Positions 36,000 through 47,846 of a DNA stretch of 64,000 bases are shown piece after piece. The position numbers and the translations under genes were made by a program. The notes below the pieces were generated by a model that was given only the letters and a program-made list of their open reading frames with translations, did not search any database and was not told the origin of the DNA. The stretch's first letter is position 1. Each line of letters opens with the position of its first letter. The DNA is from Apostichopus japonicus (Eukaryota > Echinodermata > Holothuroidea > Aspidochirotida > Stichopodidae): assembly GCF_037975245.1 (NCBI RefSeq), contig NC_092572.1:3695501-3759500 (forward strand). Reading direction: 5' to 3'.

Positions 36000-37084
36000 C
36001 ATCTTATTTCCATTTTGTGCGATGTCAATATTTCACTTCTCTTTATCAGTTTACATTATGACATATCATGAGGTGTTATTACTGGCAATCTTTTCAGCTT
36101 CAAATAGTGTCATATCGCACAAACACTCATGGTACAATTTATATTCCAAACAGATACGCAGTATAGAACATAGTCTTAAGTCCCACAATTCTGCTGAGTG
36201 CATGTTTTAACTGCACAATGAAAGCTTGCATGTATCTTATAAAAAGGAAATCATTGTATGTTATTTACCCAGACTAAAACACACCTTTGATTGTATTCAA
36301 GTTTGGTGTGCTTAGGATTTAAAAAGTCTTACCTTCTGTTAGCAATGTCCAGCTCGACCAAACAATTTATCACGATTTTCAAATTGGCAAACTGGCAAAG
36401 CACAAACTCTTTTGTTGAGAAAATTCTTCTTTCTGTTTTTTTTTTTCTGTTGAGCTAGACGAGGAAAAATGGAAAAAATATTGTACTGTGAAAAATTGTC
36501 AAGTTATCATAACGACTCAAGAACACTGTGCTTTAAATTTAATGAGACAGCCTTGCCAATACCAGGCTAGACCCCATGACCTCTATTTTGAGTTCCAACA
36601 ATGGCTATAGGCTAGTAGCGCACACAGCTGCTCAGCCCATTGAACAGCTTTAATTGCAATAACTTAATAATGGCAGATAAAATGCCGTCAACGGCAGATC
36701 TTTCCATGTTATTGAGTCGAAACAAACAACAAACCAATGCAATAAGAACTTGCAACTGTCATTCTTGAAAAGATTGTGGTTAAATATTTATTCTGACCCA
36801 TTTTGTCTGATATTTACTCACCATTTTGATGACATATAATGCGCCAACAGGTTGTTCGCTGTGTCAAACTTTGGAGACATAAGTGACTTGAGGTCACGAA
36901 AGGCCAAAGTAGCCTCGTCCACTAACCATTTCTTAATTAAAATCAAGCGTAGCGTAAACTTGATTTTGTGGAACACGATTTTACGATCGAACTTACGCTA
37001 CGATCTATCGGATGAGAATTGAACTTAAGTTTGAACTTAATATCAAGCGTAAGTTGGTCTTTGTGGAACTGGGCCCTGGTGTGA
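36000..37084. other. Unassigned stretch with a possible transposon end
   Basis: No gene recognised. Near 36945-37078 the motif ATCAAGCGTA is repeated, followed by TTTGTGGAAC each time, ending CTTTGTGGAACTGGGCCC. This resembles terminal sequence of Harbinger-type elements (GGGCCCAGTTCCACAAAG read from outside). No opposite end was found. Confidence 0.3.
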
Positions 37085-37245
37085 CCACAGCTGCGTGTGC
37101 TATTATACTGCCACAGCTGCGCGTGCTATTTTCCTGCCACACCTGCGCGTGTTATTCTCCTGCCACAGCTGCACGTGCTATTGTTCTGCCACAGCTGCGC
37201 GTGTTATTCTCCTGTCACAGCCGCGCGTGCTATTCTCCTGCACAG
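37085..37245. repeat. 26-bp minisatellite, about six units
   Basis: Units follow CCACAGCTGCGCGTGC plus TATTCTCCTG with a few changes. Because 26 is not a multiple of three, open frames through it cycle and have no coding meaning. Confidence 0.88.
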
Positions 37246-37319
37246 ACAGTGTTTTTCAAACACTCACAGCCTAAAGAGTTGGTTATGTCACTTGTGTTAG
37301 TAGCGCGATGTGTCTGATA

Positions 37320-38340
37320 TGATAATGTATTTGTCACAAAGTAAATGATTATATGCAAAAATAACTTGGGATTTTTTTTAAGGATTGGGGGGGGGGGGGG
37401 GCTGGTAGGGGTCACTTTTAAACAGGAGATCTTGGCAAGCCTCGTGATATAAATAGACCGGGATGGATACCGACAAAAAAAATAGTCCTATATAAATAGA
37501 AATAATTGAAACAAAATTCAGCTGTTCGATATGATGAATTGAGTTGTGCTATATTTCTGTCATTGCATAACATGTCGAAACGCCATTTACACTACTATTA
37601 ATAACATCTACTGACTCAAACAAAATAACTCACATATGAGCTGTATATCAAAAGACAGTGTTTGATAATCAGGGAGACTTCATGCTGTTTTGATGTAATA
37701 TATGGCATAACTTATCACCGCCCCCCCCACCACACCCCACCCCCTCCCGTCCCCTCAAGAAAAAATGGGTGTAGTCATTTCAAACACTGCATACTATACA
37801 TTTGTTTTCATATTGTAACATGTGCCGCTCGGTGAAAACGGTGTAATATATCATAGAAAGCCATCACCACTCTGTTGATGTCATAGTATGTTATAGCTAT
37901 AAGCAATAATGGGTTGAAATGAACTAGAAGTGGTGTAATCTAAAAGAAATAATTTAGCAATTTTGTTTGTACTCTGTCCACAATCTCTTTTGCAACTGAG
38001 AAAGGCTGATGGATGTTTAAGGCCACATGCTAACAGAGTAGCTGCTTCGCAATTTTATGTTTAGATTTTTCAACAACAATATCCTACTTCACAGACATCG
38101 ACAGCCTTAACAAGACTTGCGTTGCATATCCTTGTTTTATATGATTTATTACTCAAGGAGGGACGGTTGGACGAATCTCATATTTAGTGTGTAGTTGTGA
38201 CACGTTCAGTAAAAGACGTCAAATTGTGGAATCCTTGTTTTATCAGCTACCGTATCTCCCACCTCCAGTCTATCAGATAACATGTTCGCCTGATACTAAT
38301 AGGAGGCTGTACGGTAAACAACTTTTAATATGTTATAGGC
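37320..38340. other. Unassigned stretch with G and C homopolymers
   Basis: Poly-G at about 37387-37400 and a C-rich tract at about 37720-37755. No gene recognised. Confidence 0.35.
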
Positions 38341-38346
38341 TATGCA

Positions 38347-38620
38347 TATACGCTGTGAATATTGGAACTCAAGTAAAACGAGTGTCTAGACAAAGTACCA
38401 GCATAAAAATACTGCACTTTTAATCTGATTTCATTGAAGCCCTTCAACAATGTGTAGAGATACGCTGTGAATGTCGGAAATCAAGTAACGTAACACGAGT
38501 GTCGAGACAAAATGCCAGCATAAAACATGACCTTAAAACTTATTAATTTGAACCATGAAATGATGTCTGGATATGTTGTGAATGTCGGCAATCAAGTCTT
38601 GTGGTAGCTTTCCGTAAGAT
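38347..38620. repeat. Imperfect tandem repeat of about 112 bp, 2.4 units
   Basis: Units begin near 38347, 38460 and 38571 with ATACGCTGTGAAT-like sequence and share AxATCAAGTAA, CGAGTGTC and CCAGCATAAAA. The third unit is partial. Confidence 0.65.
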
Positions 38621-39134
38621 TGTCTCAACTCATAACTTTCTGTGATAAAACATTTATTCAAATATAACGTTAACAATATCGTTAACAACGTCCTCGGGGT
38701 TGTAGCAACTATCATGTAAGTATCGTTAACAACGTGATTTTGTTCAACAAAACAGGGTGTTAACGGCATTGAAGACTCGCCCCAAGCCGCGTACCGCGCT
38801 CTGAAAAAGTTAACTTTCCGTTGCTTGCAAATGACGGTTTCTTCTTGTCGCTACAAAATGCAGACAGTAATTGAAACCTGATACCTTGTTATCTTTTATC
38901 TAGAACTGAGATTTCCATTGCTGCTATGTACACTGTGTTGTGGGTAATGACCGTAGCTGTGTGTATTGACTGTACACTAGTGTCTAATTACCGACGGTAG
39001 CAAGCTGTGTGTGTATTTTGTGGGATCGATGGTGGTGTCTAACACGTCTGTTACACCTCATTCGAAACTAGGTCAGATTACCGGCATGAGACGTTCCGTG
39101 TGCGCGAGTCTTCACACCCTTTAATAACGGATAG
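38621..39134. other. Unassigned stretch with repeated GTTAACAACGT motifs
   Basis: TCGTTAACAACGT occurs at about 38679 and 38722, with a related AACGTTAACAAT at 38666. Otherwise nothing. Confidence 0.35.
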
Positions 39135-39605
39135 CATCTGAGCTGTTTACTGCTAATCTAGTTCTCTGTGTACTGCCTCTATTTTTCAGAATAGATCATA
39201 GTGAAGTGTGCAAAAATATAAACGCAGGTATTAATCCCACCTCTTTAGTTCAATTCTTTAGGTATCCATTCAAAACCCATTATGATGAGGTGGCACGGGT
39301 TTCTTGTTCAATGCTTTCCATGTCGCGGTTTCAGTGACATTCCTGCTGTGAAACTAAAACATGTAGGTATTTAAATTGGCCTAAATATCTAGCTTGGCTT
39401 TGTATGATAGATAGCTTATAGTTATATTAATGAGAAATTTATTGACATTTTTATTCAATTCACGTAGTCATGCTTTTGAAATATAGGGGCCGAATTGTTC
39501 CTCTGAAGGGCCACATGGTGGGACTGGGGTTGAAGGCTCCCTGGTTAGAATCGGAAAGGCCCTGAAACTTAAAGGGGCTTACTGTGTTGGTTTAATAAAA
39601 TAAAT
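39135..39605. repeat. Dispersed repeat pair, copy 2 (partner 31675-32190)
   Basis: Aligned strings are as listed for copy 1. The 31859-31904 hairpin is degraded here and the 31910-32006 hairpin is absent. Confidence 0.75.
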
Positions 39606-41599
39606 AGAAAAGTTTGCAATTTATTGTAAATTTATTACATACAAAAACAAATATTCTACCACTAAAATACCTATGGTCTGCTAAGTTACCGGTTTATGTA
39701 TTTAATTGGCATTCAATATTTTGCCAGTAAATGTCAACAATGTTGGGCCTGCAAATACTGTTTTGTGTTCAAAACACCGTAAAAGGGGCTTTCAAAGTTG
39801 GCTTCTTTATTGCTTAAGAGTTTTACAAGGCAGATACTTGTTATTGTACATACACTGCTATATAATAAGCACTATTTAGGATGTACCCTCGGTGCCTAAC
39901 ACGTGGCATGCTTAAATTGTTACCAGGGGTGGGGATTGCGGTTCTATCGTGGACCTGAGTTTAAAGCCATACTTTCCTAATTGCCATGGAATCATAAAGG
40001 GTGCTAGAATTACTTAATAGTATATTGATCTTTATTTCTCATTGTAAATAACCATAATAAACAGTTCAAAATGTTTGTCAATTACAGCAGAGGCCAACAT
40101 CATTTGAGTTCATCAGAAGTCCAACACTGAAAATCCTTATCATAACTGGTATGAACATAGTATTTGGCACTGTTCTACATTGAGTAGAAAACACTTTTAG
40201 TTGGAGCAGACATTAAGAAAAGTCAGTTTAGGTAAACAGATATGAAATGTTGCATAGTAATAAAAACTTCAATGCCAAATTCGGGGTCATTCTAAGGACC
40301 TCTCTATAATATAAGTACCTCTTGGACATTTGGTAGTGTTCACAGGTGAGTGTGTTCACAGGAGAGTGAGAGCACATTCGGGACAAGAAATTCCAGAGCC
40401 TTGTGGATTTCCTTCTTGAAATGTGTCAAACAGAAACTTATGGTAATTAATATAGTAATGTAAGACTCACTGCAACATTTGTTTTAAGCAGAACTGAAAA
40501 ACCTTTTAGGTTCCATACTGGAAGTCATGGAACCTATATAGTCAGGTTAGCGTGTGTGTGTATGCGTCTGTGACACTTGCTTTGGTCCGTCATAACTCAG
40601 CAATGGAGTAAAGGATTTTTTTTCATACTAGATATGCATATGTATTCAAATGAGAAGGTGTGCCACATTGTGTTTTGCAATGACCTTATGAATACTAATG
40701 AGGTATGGGGTCAAAAGCAAAATTTTGCAATTACTCTACAAACATAAGTCGGATTGTAACAAAACTTGATATACAGTTGTTACTTAAAAACTGGTGCATG
40801 TAAGCCTTAATTGTTTGGGACCATCTGGGCCCCAAACAAATCAGGGCCCATTTTCGGACCGCGTGGGCCCAAATATAATTTCCACCTCAAATGAATTTTG
40901 GGACACATTCTTTATGCCCGATATTTTTTGAAACCAGTTTGGCCCTCTTTTTTGTGCTTCAAGATTTGGGGGCAAATATATTTTTGACCCAGTTTGTTTG
41001 GGCCACATTTTTTTGGAACCATTCAGACGCACAATTTTATCTGGACCATAGTGCCCGTTGGGCTCTCGTTTGTTAATGTTTCTCTATTCGCTGTGTGTGT
41101 GCGCGCCATCTTGCTCATATATGCATGCTGGCAATATACACACTCACTTTTTCAGCATGGCAGGGTGAAAATGACATTTAACCAGTGCATTAGATCTTCT
41201 ACGTTGTTGCTTCACATAGTATGTGTTTGTTGGTCGTTATATAATTATCTGATATTTCCAATAAAAGCTTCTAACCAATGATGTGATTGAATATATATAT
41301 ATATATATATATATAGGGAAGGTGAAAGGTCAACATTTTTCAAATATTGATAAACTATTATGTGTGTTATGTTCAATTGTCATGATTAGATTTACCATAG
41401 TGATTATGGTATTGGCCAATGATTATGGTAGGTCAACAAAATTCAAACACTGAATCCTTGTAATTTTGTGAGTGGCAAGTTGGATGAATACCACATATAT
41501 GTCTATTTGGAATAGACACAAACTTCAGTCTGCCTCTCCAAGTAGAACTTGTTATTGATTTTAACCACGGTTGACGAGGGGTTGGAAACAGATTTGGAG
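39606..41599. other. Unassigned repeat-rich stretch
   Basis: Contains a short inverted repeat GGTTCCATACTGG...CATGGAACC at 40509-40535, GGGCCC-rich text around 40830-41070, and a (TA)n run at about 41290-41314. No gene recognised. Confidence 0.35.
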
Positions 41600-41850
41600 G
41601 TTGCCTTAGGTTCATAAAAGGGATCAAGTGGGTGATGCTCCAGAATGACTACAAAGACAGTTTGCTTTGCTGTTTATTTTAAGATTATTTTAAAATTGGA
41701 ATTTCCAATCAGAAAGTACATCTTGCCTTGTAACGCCAGTAACCATACCGGTAGGTATCATAGCCAAAGTAACGCATATTTACACACAGACCTCACGTCT
41801 AACCTTGACCTGTGCATTGATGAGTGCGAGAGTCAAAGTAGACAGTTGGA
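41600..41850. repeat. Large dispersed repeat, partial copy 2
   Basis: Matches 33470-33700 including GCTTTGCTGTTTxTTT, ACCATACCGGTAGGTATC and GTGCATTGATGAGTGCGA. Confidence 0.7.
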
Positions 41851-41966
41851 AGTCTGACCTCAATATATGACCGTTACTAGCAAATTTTCGAGCACAGCTA
41901 CTTGACCCGGAAGTAATTGTTTCGCGCAAATCCGGTTCTACGGACTTCGGTTCGCTACTTCCATGT

Positions 41967-42140
41967 ATGGATGTAATCGGTAAAATTCGCAAACATCCCA
42001 ATGTCATTCGGGTTTACGAGTATCGTAGCTCGATAAAGGATACTTTAGAGACTCAAATACGATCATTTCCGGAAAGAAACGAAGATTTTACCAATAGAAC
42101 AGTGCATTTTCTTATCGACGACCAACGCAAAAACATAAAG
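41967..42140 (+). CDS. Candidate 58-codon first coding exon, gene unknown
   Basis: From ATG at 41967 the frame is open to AACATAAAG|GTAAGTCA, a strong donor, leaving phase 0. The peptide begins MDVIGKIRKHPNVIRVYEY and ends FLIDDQRKNIK. It is charged and compositionally protein-like. No family recognised and no downstream exon found. An upstream ATG at 41963 is in another frame with an immediate stop. The sequence after the donor weakly resembles 46110-46165, so the segment may belong to a repeat. Confidence 0.35.
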
Positions 42141-42144
42141 GTAA

Positions 42145-43761
42145 GTCAAATCGAGTCGACGTCTATCGTTATGTGACTTTCGCGTCTTAGACAACTTTTA
42201 ACCGTGAAAATAGCATTTTTGTAATATATAAGCTTGAATCTTACTCATATTTTTCAGAAAAGTTGTAACTCCCCCGAAAAGTGTGATTTTTTGGTCAACG
42301 AAAATGGTGCTCCTATGTGGTTTTGGTTGCCCCTAATACATGTACCCTAACGTACATAATACACATATACACGAAAGCACCGTATCCTATAACGTGCAGC
42401 CTAGCGCTATATGTCGACTATGATGTAGCTAGTGCTAGATTTGCAACGTCTCGTATTTTTCGTAATCTTTCTATTCGGCATAGATTCCCTTCATTTTTTT
42501 GCGTTAATATGGAAAAATCAGGGAGTTGATAAGTCACGGTACTACTTATGGCTACTAAATAGTTAAAATTTAAAAATTCGAGGGCATAGCGGACAGTAAT
42601 ATTACTAGTACAAGCCTAGGCTAGCCTATAGGCCTAGTACTTTTGTATTTACTAAAGTAATATACTACGACAAGTTTTTACTACAGGTAGGCCCTAGCCT
42701 AGTTTTAGTAATACTAGAATACCTGCATAGTTTAGTCCAATTTTAATAACGGACTAAGGCTTATAACCTTTAGTTCTTAGCCTACGCCTTCTTGTCCTTG
42801 TGTAATAATTCTAAGGGGCCTGTTCTTGAAAAGATTTGGACTGCATAAGATACAATTTAGTATTATTATTATTATACAAAAATTATTAGTAGTACTAGTA
42901 GACTGCCTTTGTACTATGTATAAGTTAAGATCATGGCTTATTATGAGTTTTATTAAAGCTGGACTGGGTGAAAATTTCCTCCATCCTGGGATCCATTTCA
43001 AAGTCACTTTGTTACAAGTGTTCAAGACCGTTATTAGATCCATGACTTAAGTCTAGGCCCAATTCCCTATGCTTAATATGTAGTTAGGTAGAGCAAGATA
43101 CGTAACACAGAAATAAAACTAGCTTGCTTAATACTGCTTACACTTTATACTTATTGCTATTACAGTTAGACCTACTGCTGGTACTTGAGAACAATTGCAC
43201 CTCATAGAGCCATGTAGTTGTACATAGCTACTATAATTCCAGGTGACTTAAACATTATCAGGGATCATTTTGTGACAACATGTTTTGCTGTTAATGAGAG
43301 TTTACGATCTTTTTATTGTTAAGTTGTTTTCTATGATAGGTACAGTAGTAGAAGTACTTAGTTAGTCATTCACGTACAGTCTTCCCTATGTGTGTGTGTA
43401 TGTCACACACAGATTTCTCTAAGGTGCTTTCCCATGTATATATGACCAAAAAAAAGTTATTCCCAAAAAGAAGAAAAGTTTCATTCACTATTAAATTTGT
43501 TTTGTTATGTATAATGACTAACATTGCAAAATGCAGGTCCACTGGTATTAAGTATTAGCCCAGAGAGCTTCCAGAGTTTATTACATCCCCATGTTTATTA
43601 TCCTCAAATCTGAAGTCTTCATATAAGAGTTTATTTATAGAAATCTGTTAATAAATGTAGTCTCACATTCTATTTAATACTATACATCTTTAAGTTCCTA
43701 GCTCTGTTATATGTTCCCGTAGTAAGAAGGAATGCAGCCTGTGGATCAGTTAAGTGCCTGT
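42145..43761. other. Unassigned stretch
   Basis: No gene recognised. Short TA, ATT and TG repeats only (for example ATT near 42865 and TGTG near 43390). Confidence 0.35.
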
Positions 43762-43967
43762 TGTTACAACTCTGCTCCAAACTATTGTTTGTTTAATCAG
43801 GTTGTATTATTAGTGTGCTACCTTTAAGCAATTTTGTTTTCTATATATATGTAATTTACATTTTTCCTCAGTTTCTGTTATACTCTTATAAAAAGAACAA
43901 GTTGTGTGCAGCAACAGGCTGTAATATACTCAGCAGTCTCATGCCTATTCTCTAGCTAACTCGAACA
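43762..43967 (+). repeat. Probable 5' LTR of a Copia-type retrotransposon
   Basis: Starts TGTTACAACTC and ends CTCGAACA directly before a primer-binding site. It contains a TATA-like CTTATAAAAAG at about 43884. A length of about 206 bp suits small animal Copia LTRs. The 3' LTR was not found, so the left boundary rests on the TG...CA rule and is uncertain. Confidence 0.5.
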
Positions 43968-43981
43968 GGTTATTGGCCCAG
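43968..43981 (+). other. Primer-binding site of tRNA-iMet half-molecule type
   Basis: GGTTATTGGCCCAG differs by one base from GGTTATGGGCCCAG, the site Copia-type elements use to prime from the anticodon arm of initiator tRNA-Met. It abuts the presumed LTR end and lies 127 bp before the gag start. Confidence 0.6.
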
Positions 43982-44108
43982 ACACATACACTGGAAGTTA
44001 ACTGTGTAGAATAGATTGTTGTTTGGAATTTATGTGCTGATTTTGGAACCATTTCTTGGGAAATGTCGGTACTTAAATTGGTTAATTTAGTCGTGACAAC
44101 TGACCAAT

Positions 44109-44580
44109 ATGGCTGGAACAACAGAAGATATGACGTGGAAAATTAACAAAATGGATGGCTCGAACTGGCTGACATGGAATTTCCAGATGAGACATTTGTT
44201 TCTTGCAAAAGACCTGTGGGCTATGAGGATGGCTCAGGAAAGTTGGGGGTTACTGTATGTGAGAAGTAGAAGAGTGCAAACTTGAAAAAGACACAACTGG
44301 CATTTTTCACCATTGTGCTTGCAATAGCATCTAGTCAGCTGGAAATAATTACAACAAGTGACAAACCAAGTGATGCTTAGGATGCCTTGCGTACTCTGTT
44401 TGAAAAGGATTCTCTAACCAACAAAATTCAGCTCAAGAAAAAGTACCTCAGAACTGAAATGGCAGAGGGCAAGTCAGTTGGAAATAATTTGAATTATATG
44501 AAAGGAATTATGGATCGTTGGGCTGCTATTGGTGCTCCTATTTCTGAAGAAGACCAGGTTGTTAAAGTTATATGTCAAGT
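44109..44580 (+). pseudogene. Copia-type gag remnant
   Basis: ATG at 44109 opens TWKINKMDGSNWLTWNF then QMRHLFLAKDLWAM, the N-terminal Gag signature (FxGxNWxxWKxxM) of Copia elements. After a frameshift near 44230 it continues QLAFFTIVLAIASSQ-like and IITTSDKPSDA. An in-frame TAG at about 44377 precedes TLFEKDSLTNKIQLKKKY, MAEGKSVGNNLNYMKG and IGAPISEEDQVVK, the UBN2-type capsid region. Sequence homology ends at about 44580. No protease, integrase or RT follows. Confidence 0.72.
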
Positions 44581-46529
44581 TTGGACTTATTTATTTACTT
44601 TCTAGTTTCTACTCTTACCTTTTACTTTTATATATTTGTCTTTTAATTTTAATCTTATGCTATATCTTATGCTATATGTCACAGGTATATCTCACCATTT
44701 CAAAGTTACAAAACTATCCATCCTGCCACCTGAACTGTTGTTGCTATGTCATGCCTTCACTATGCCACCTTGAAATACCCCTTCCAGTCATAATGCACTT
44801 GACATTGTGTGTGATTTTTTTTCAGACAATATTATTGTATGAAGTCTTCACAGTATGAAGTGTGTTTCATTTCAAGAAGTATTCAAATTTTGTTAAGCTA
44901 TTCCTTCCATTTGAACAAAGTATTTCACTTTGAAGTGATCGAAGTAATTTATATTTCATGCCCATATTTTCACAGGACATTAAAACATGTTTTTTCATGG
45001 AGAGTGTCACACCAAATGTTTTTGTTTTCTTTTTTCTGTTGCTTAAAGTGCCTTATTGTTACAGTTATAAAATCAATAAAAGACCAGGCAACTCTATTTC
45101 CACTGTTGACTAATGTTCTACTATGCATGTGAAAAAGAAAACAGCCCTACTCAAAATATTTGGTCAGAGTATCCATAGAACGTAATGTATCCAAACACGT
45201 CCTGTGTACTGAAAGTCCGCTTTAATTAAAGTCCCCATATGTGGCAAAACCACCTCATCCCTCCAAAATACCCTAACTCTTCCCAAAGCTGGTGAACACC
45301 ACACCCATCCCAAAGCTGGGAACCTCAAAACCCTTCCCCAAATCCGCTAAGCACCACATTCCCTCCCCCAAAACCCCTAAAAACACCACACCCCTCCCCT
45401 AAACAACCCACCCCTACCCAAGCCACAGTACTTAACTCCAATATTGACAAGTGGTTATGTAGTGTGATACATGAACCAAACAAGGATTGGTATTGACTAG
45501 AAAACTGTTAACTGATATTTATTGATGAATATAAGCAACAGATGAGTACCCAGCTTTGCAGAATCTCACTGAGTAAGGGCTACTGTGGAATTATGGTAAG
45601 TGGGTAAGTATAAATCATTTGGTATTGTAGGTATAAATCATTCGGAATTGTTGGAAGTTCCTTAGAAAACAACTAGAAATAAGGTTTGGCCTAGGCCATG
45701 TTACCTTTGTATATTCGACATGTGGTATGACCCCTTCAGTTTTGACAACAGACTCAGAAAAATTTGTGTTACCTTAATAGTTACCACCATTAATTTAGCT
45801 AGTCAGGAAACACCATCTCCCTTGCGCCCTCCCCATTTTGTCTCTCTTACCCCTCCCATACGCAGCTCTCAGTAATTTCACATTTTACGTAATCATATAT
45901 TAGAATTTGGGACAAAATTTCTTCCAAACCTTAGCACAACTTAAATTACGCCACAAAACCTAGCATTCCTAATAGACCGTACACTAAAGGAATTGGTTCC
46001 ACTACATTGAAAACGATTTGAGTGAAGTCTTGTCGGTAGTAGCCCATAGCATGCAAACGGCTTGGCGAAAGTCTACCTAATTTCAAAATGGCGGCGACAG
46101 CAACAAAATCGCCGAGTCGAGGTAATCGTTTTGTGACTGGCCGTCTTAGACAACCATTTCACCTAATCTTTACAGCATCATGTAGGAGAGTACACGATCC
46201 ACAAATGGGAGAACTTTTTTGCTGTAACTCTCTTTCGTTGGTTCGTTTTGACCTATTTTGTGTCAGTTAGGAATACATGTGTGAGGACGAAGTTGGATTG
46301 CAATCGTTGTTTCATAGGTTTTCGTTGATTTTTTCTCGGGTATCTTTGCCCTACCATACATTGGAATTACTTTTAATCCATTCTGTGAGGTTCCGGTAAG
46401 TTGTAAACTATCAATGTCTGTAAATTCTGTGAGTGAAACGTAGGACCGACTTTACGTAAAATGCGGGCAAATTCAAATTTAATGATATGCGTAATCGTTG
46501 ATCATTCTTCGAGGTCACGGGGTCAGACT
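44581..46529. other. Unassigned stretch
   Basis: No gene supported. A small GC-rich start-like segment lies at 46088 (ATGGCGGCGACAGC to GTCGAG|GTAATCG); its downstream 45 bp weakly resembles 42150-42195. A C-rich tract occurs at about 45290-45420. Confidence 0.35.
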
Positions 46530-47846
46530 CCCAACTGTAGACGCTAACAATGGAAACAACAGCATAACATATCTAGCTGCGGGCAAAATTGTCTGCCAGG
46601 AATAGTAACAATAACATGAAAGAAACTCTACGGGTACTCTACTATTAGCTCGATTGGCGGTGTTCATTGTAGCATAAGTTTATGACTATAGCATGTGGTT
46701 CCTGTGAATCATCGTGCTTTAGAAGTTGGCTACAGTATAGTTTGCACGTTGAGTTTGCCACACAAATGCAAAGCTGACATATTGTGCGATGTAGACCTAT
46801 CGAGTTGTAAAAATTCAAGGGCTCTTCCCAAAGTGTTGAATTTGAGGGTTTGATAAAAATTAAACTAACAATTTTTTTTTTTCCAGTCGTGATAACAAAA
46901 CTGTAAGAATAGAAACTTGAAACTTGCTGTACATTTAAAATGAATTTACAGTTTTGCAGGGGGAAACATTTTCTTAAAATTTTGTTAAATAATTAGTTTG
47001 CTGTGATCTTGAAATCACGTTTGTTCATTGATTAAAATGTTAGAGTTGCGACACCATTCAGGGTTGGGACTCTATAGAATTGCGATTACTCGACCACAAT
47101 TAATTTGGAGTCGCCTAAGGTTAGCTCCAAAACTAACAGTTTGTTGGTCTGTCCAGATTGACTGCAACATCAAGTGGGTTTAGTGATCAATGAATAGATT
47201 TAGTTGTTCAGTTTGTTACTTCGAAAAATCACATCCCTGTACTACAAAATACTGTACTATAGTAAGAAAATAAGTGGTGTTTTTGTATGACTTTAACTTT
47301 AATAGGGGCATCTTTCAAATATCGGTACCGTAATTCGAGTGTTACCTGTTCATAGTCATTAGAAATACCAGTACAAAATGTCTTGGTACCACACAACACT
47401 ATACTGCTGATCTCTGTATTAGCCATAATAAAAACTACACTCAGTGTCTGTATATCTTTACACCTTGTCATTATTCTGTATGATTCTTCTATAGAGCTCG
47501 ATAAGATTTGTGCCATTATGCCCCTGCATGTTAAACATGATATCGAGAAAGGACATAATATGCAAAGAAAATAGAAGCGTTTTAGCAAGATTTCTTGCAA
47601 TTTAGTTGTGCATCATAAATTAGTAATAGGTTGCTTTAAGAATATTTATTGCAAGGTGGATCAACTCTTATATCGCTTGTCATTGATGCAGTTAATGAAA
47701 CATTTTAGATACCAACTCAAAAGATATCTAGAAATTTGCCAAGAAAATTTTTCACATTTACTACATGTATGTGTGAGGGGGGAAAGGGGGGGCAGCAGTG
47801 TATGTCTGTGAGTCTTTGTGACGATGTATCTTGTAATTGTATACAC

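Noticed and set aside
37012-37317. Open frame across the 37-kb minisatellite as a gene
   Set aside because: The 26-bp unit shifts frame each repeat and no motif is recognisable.
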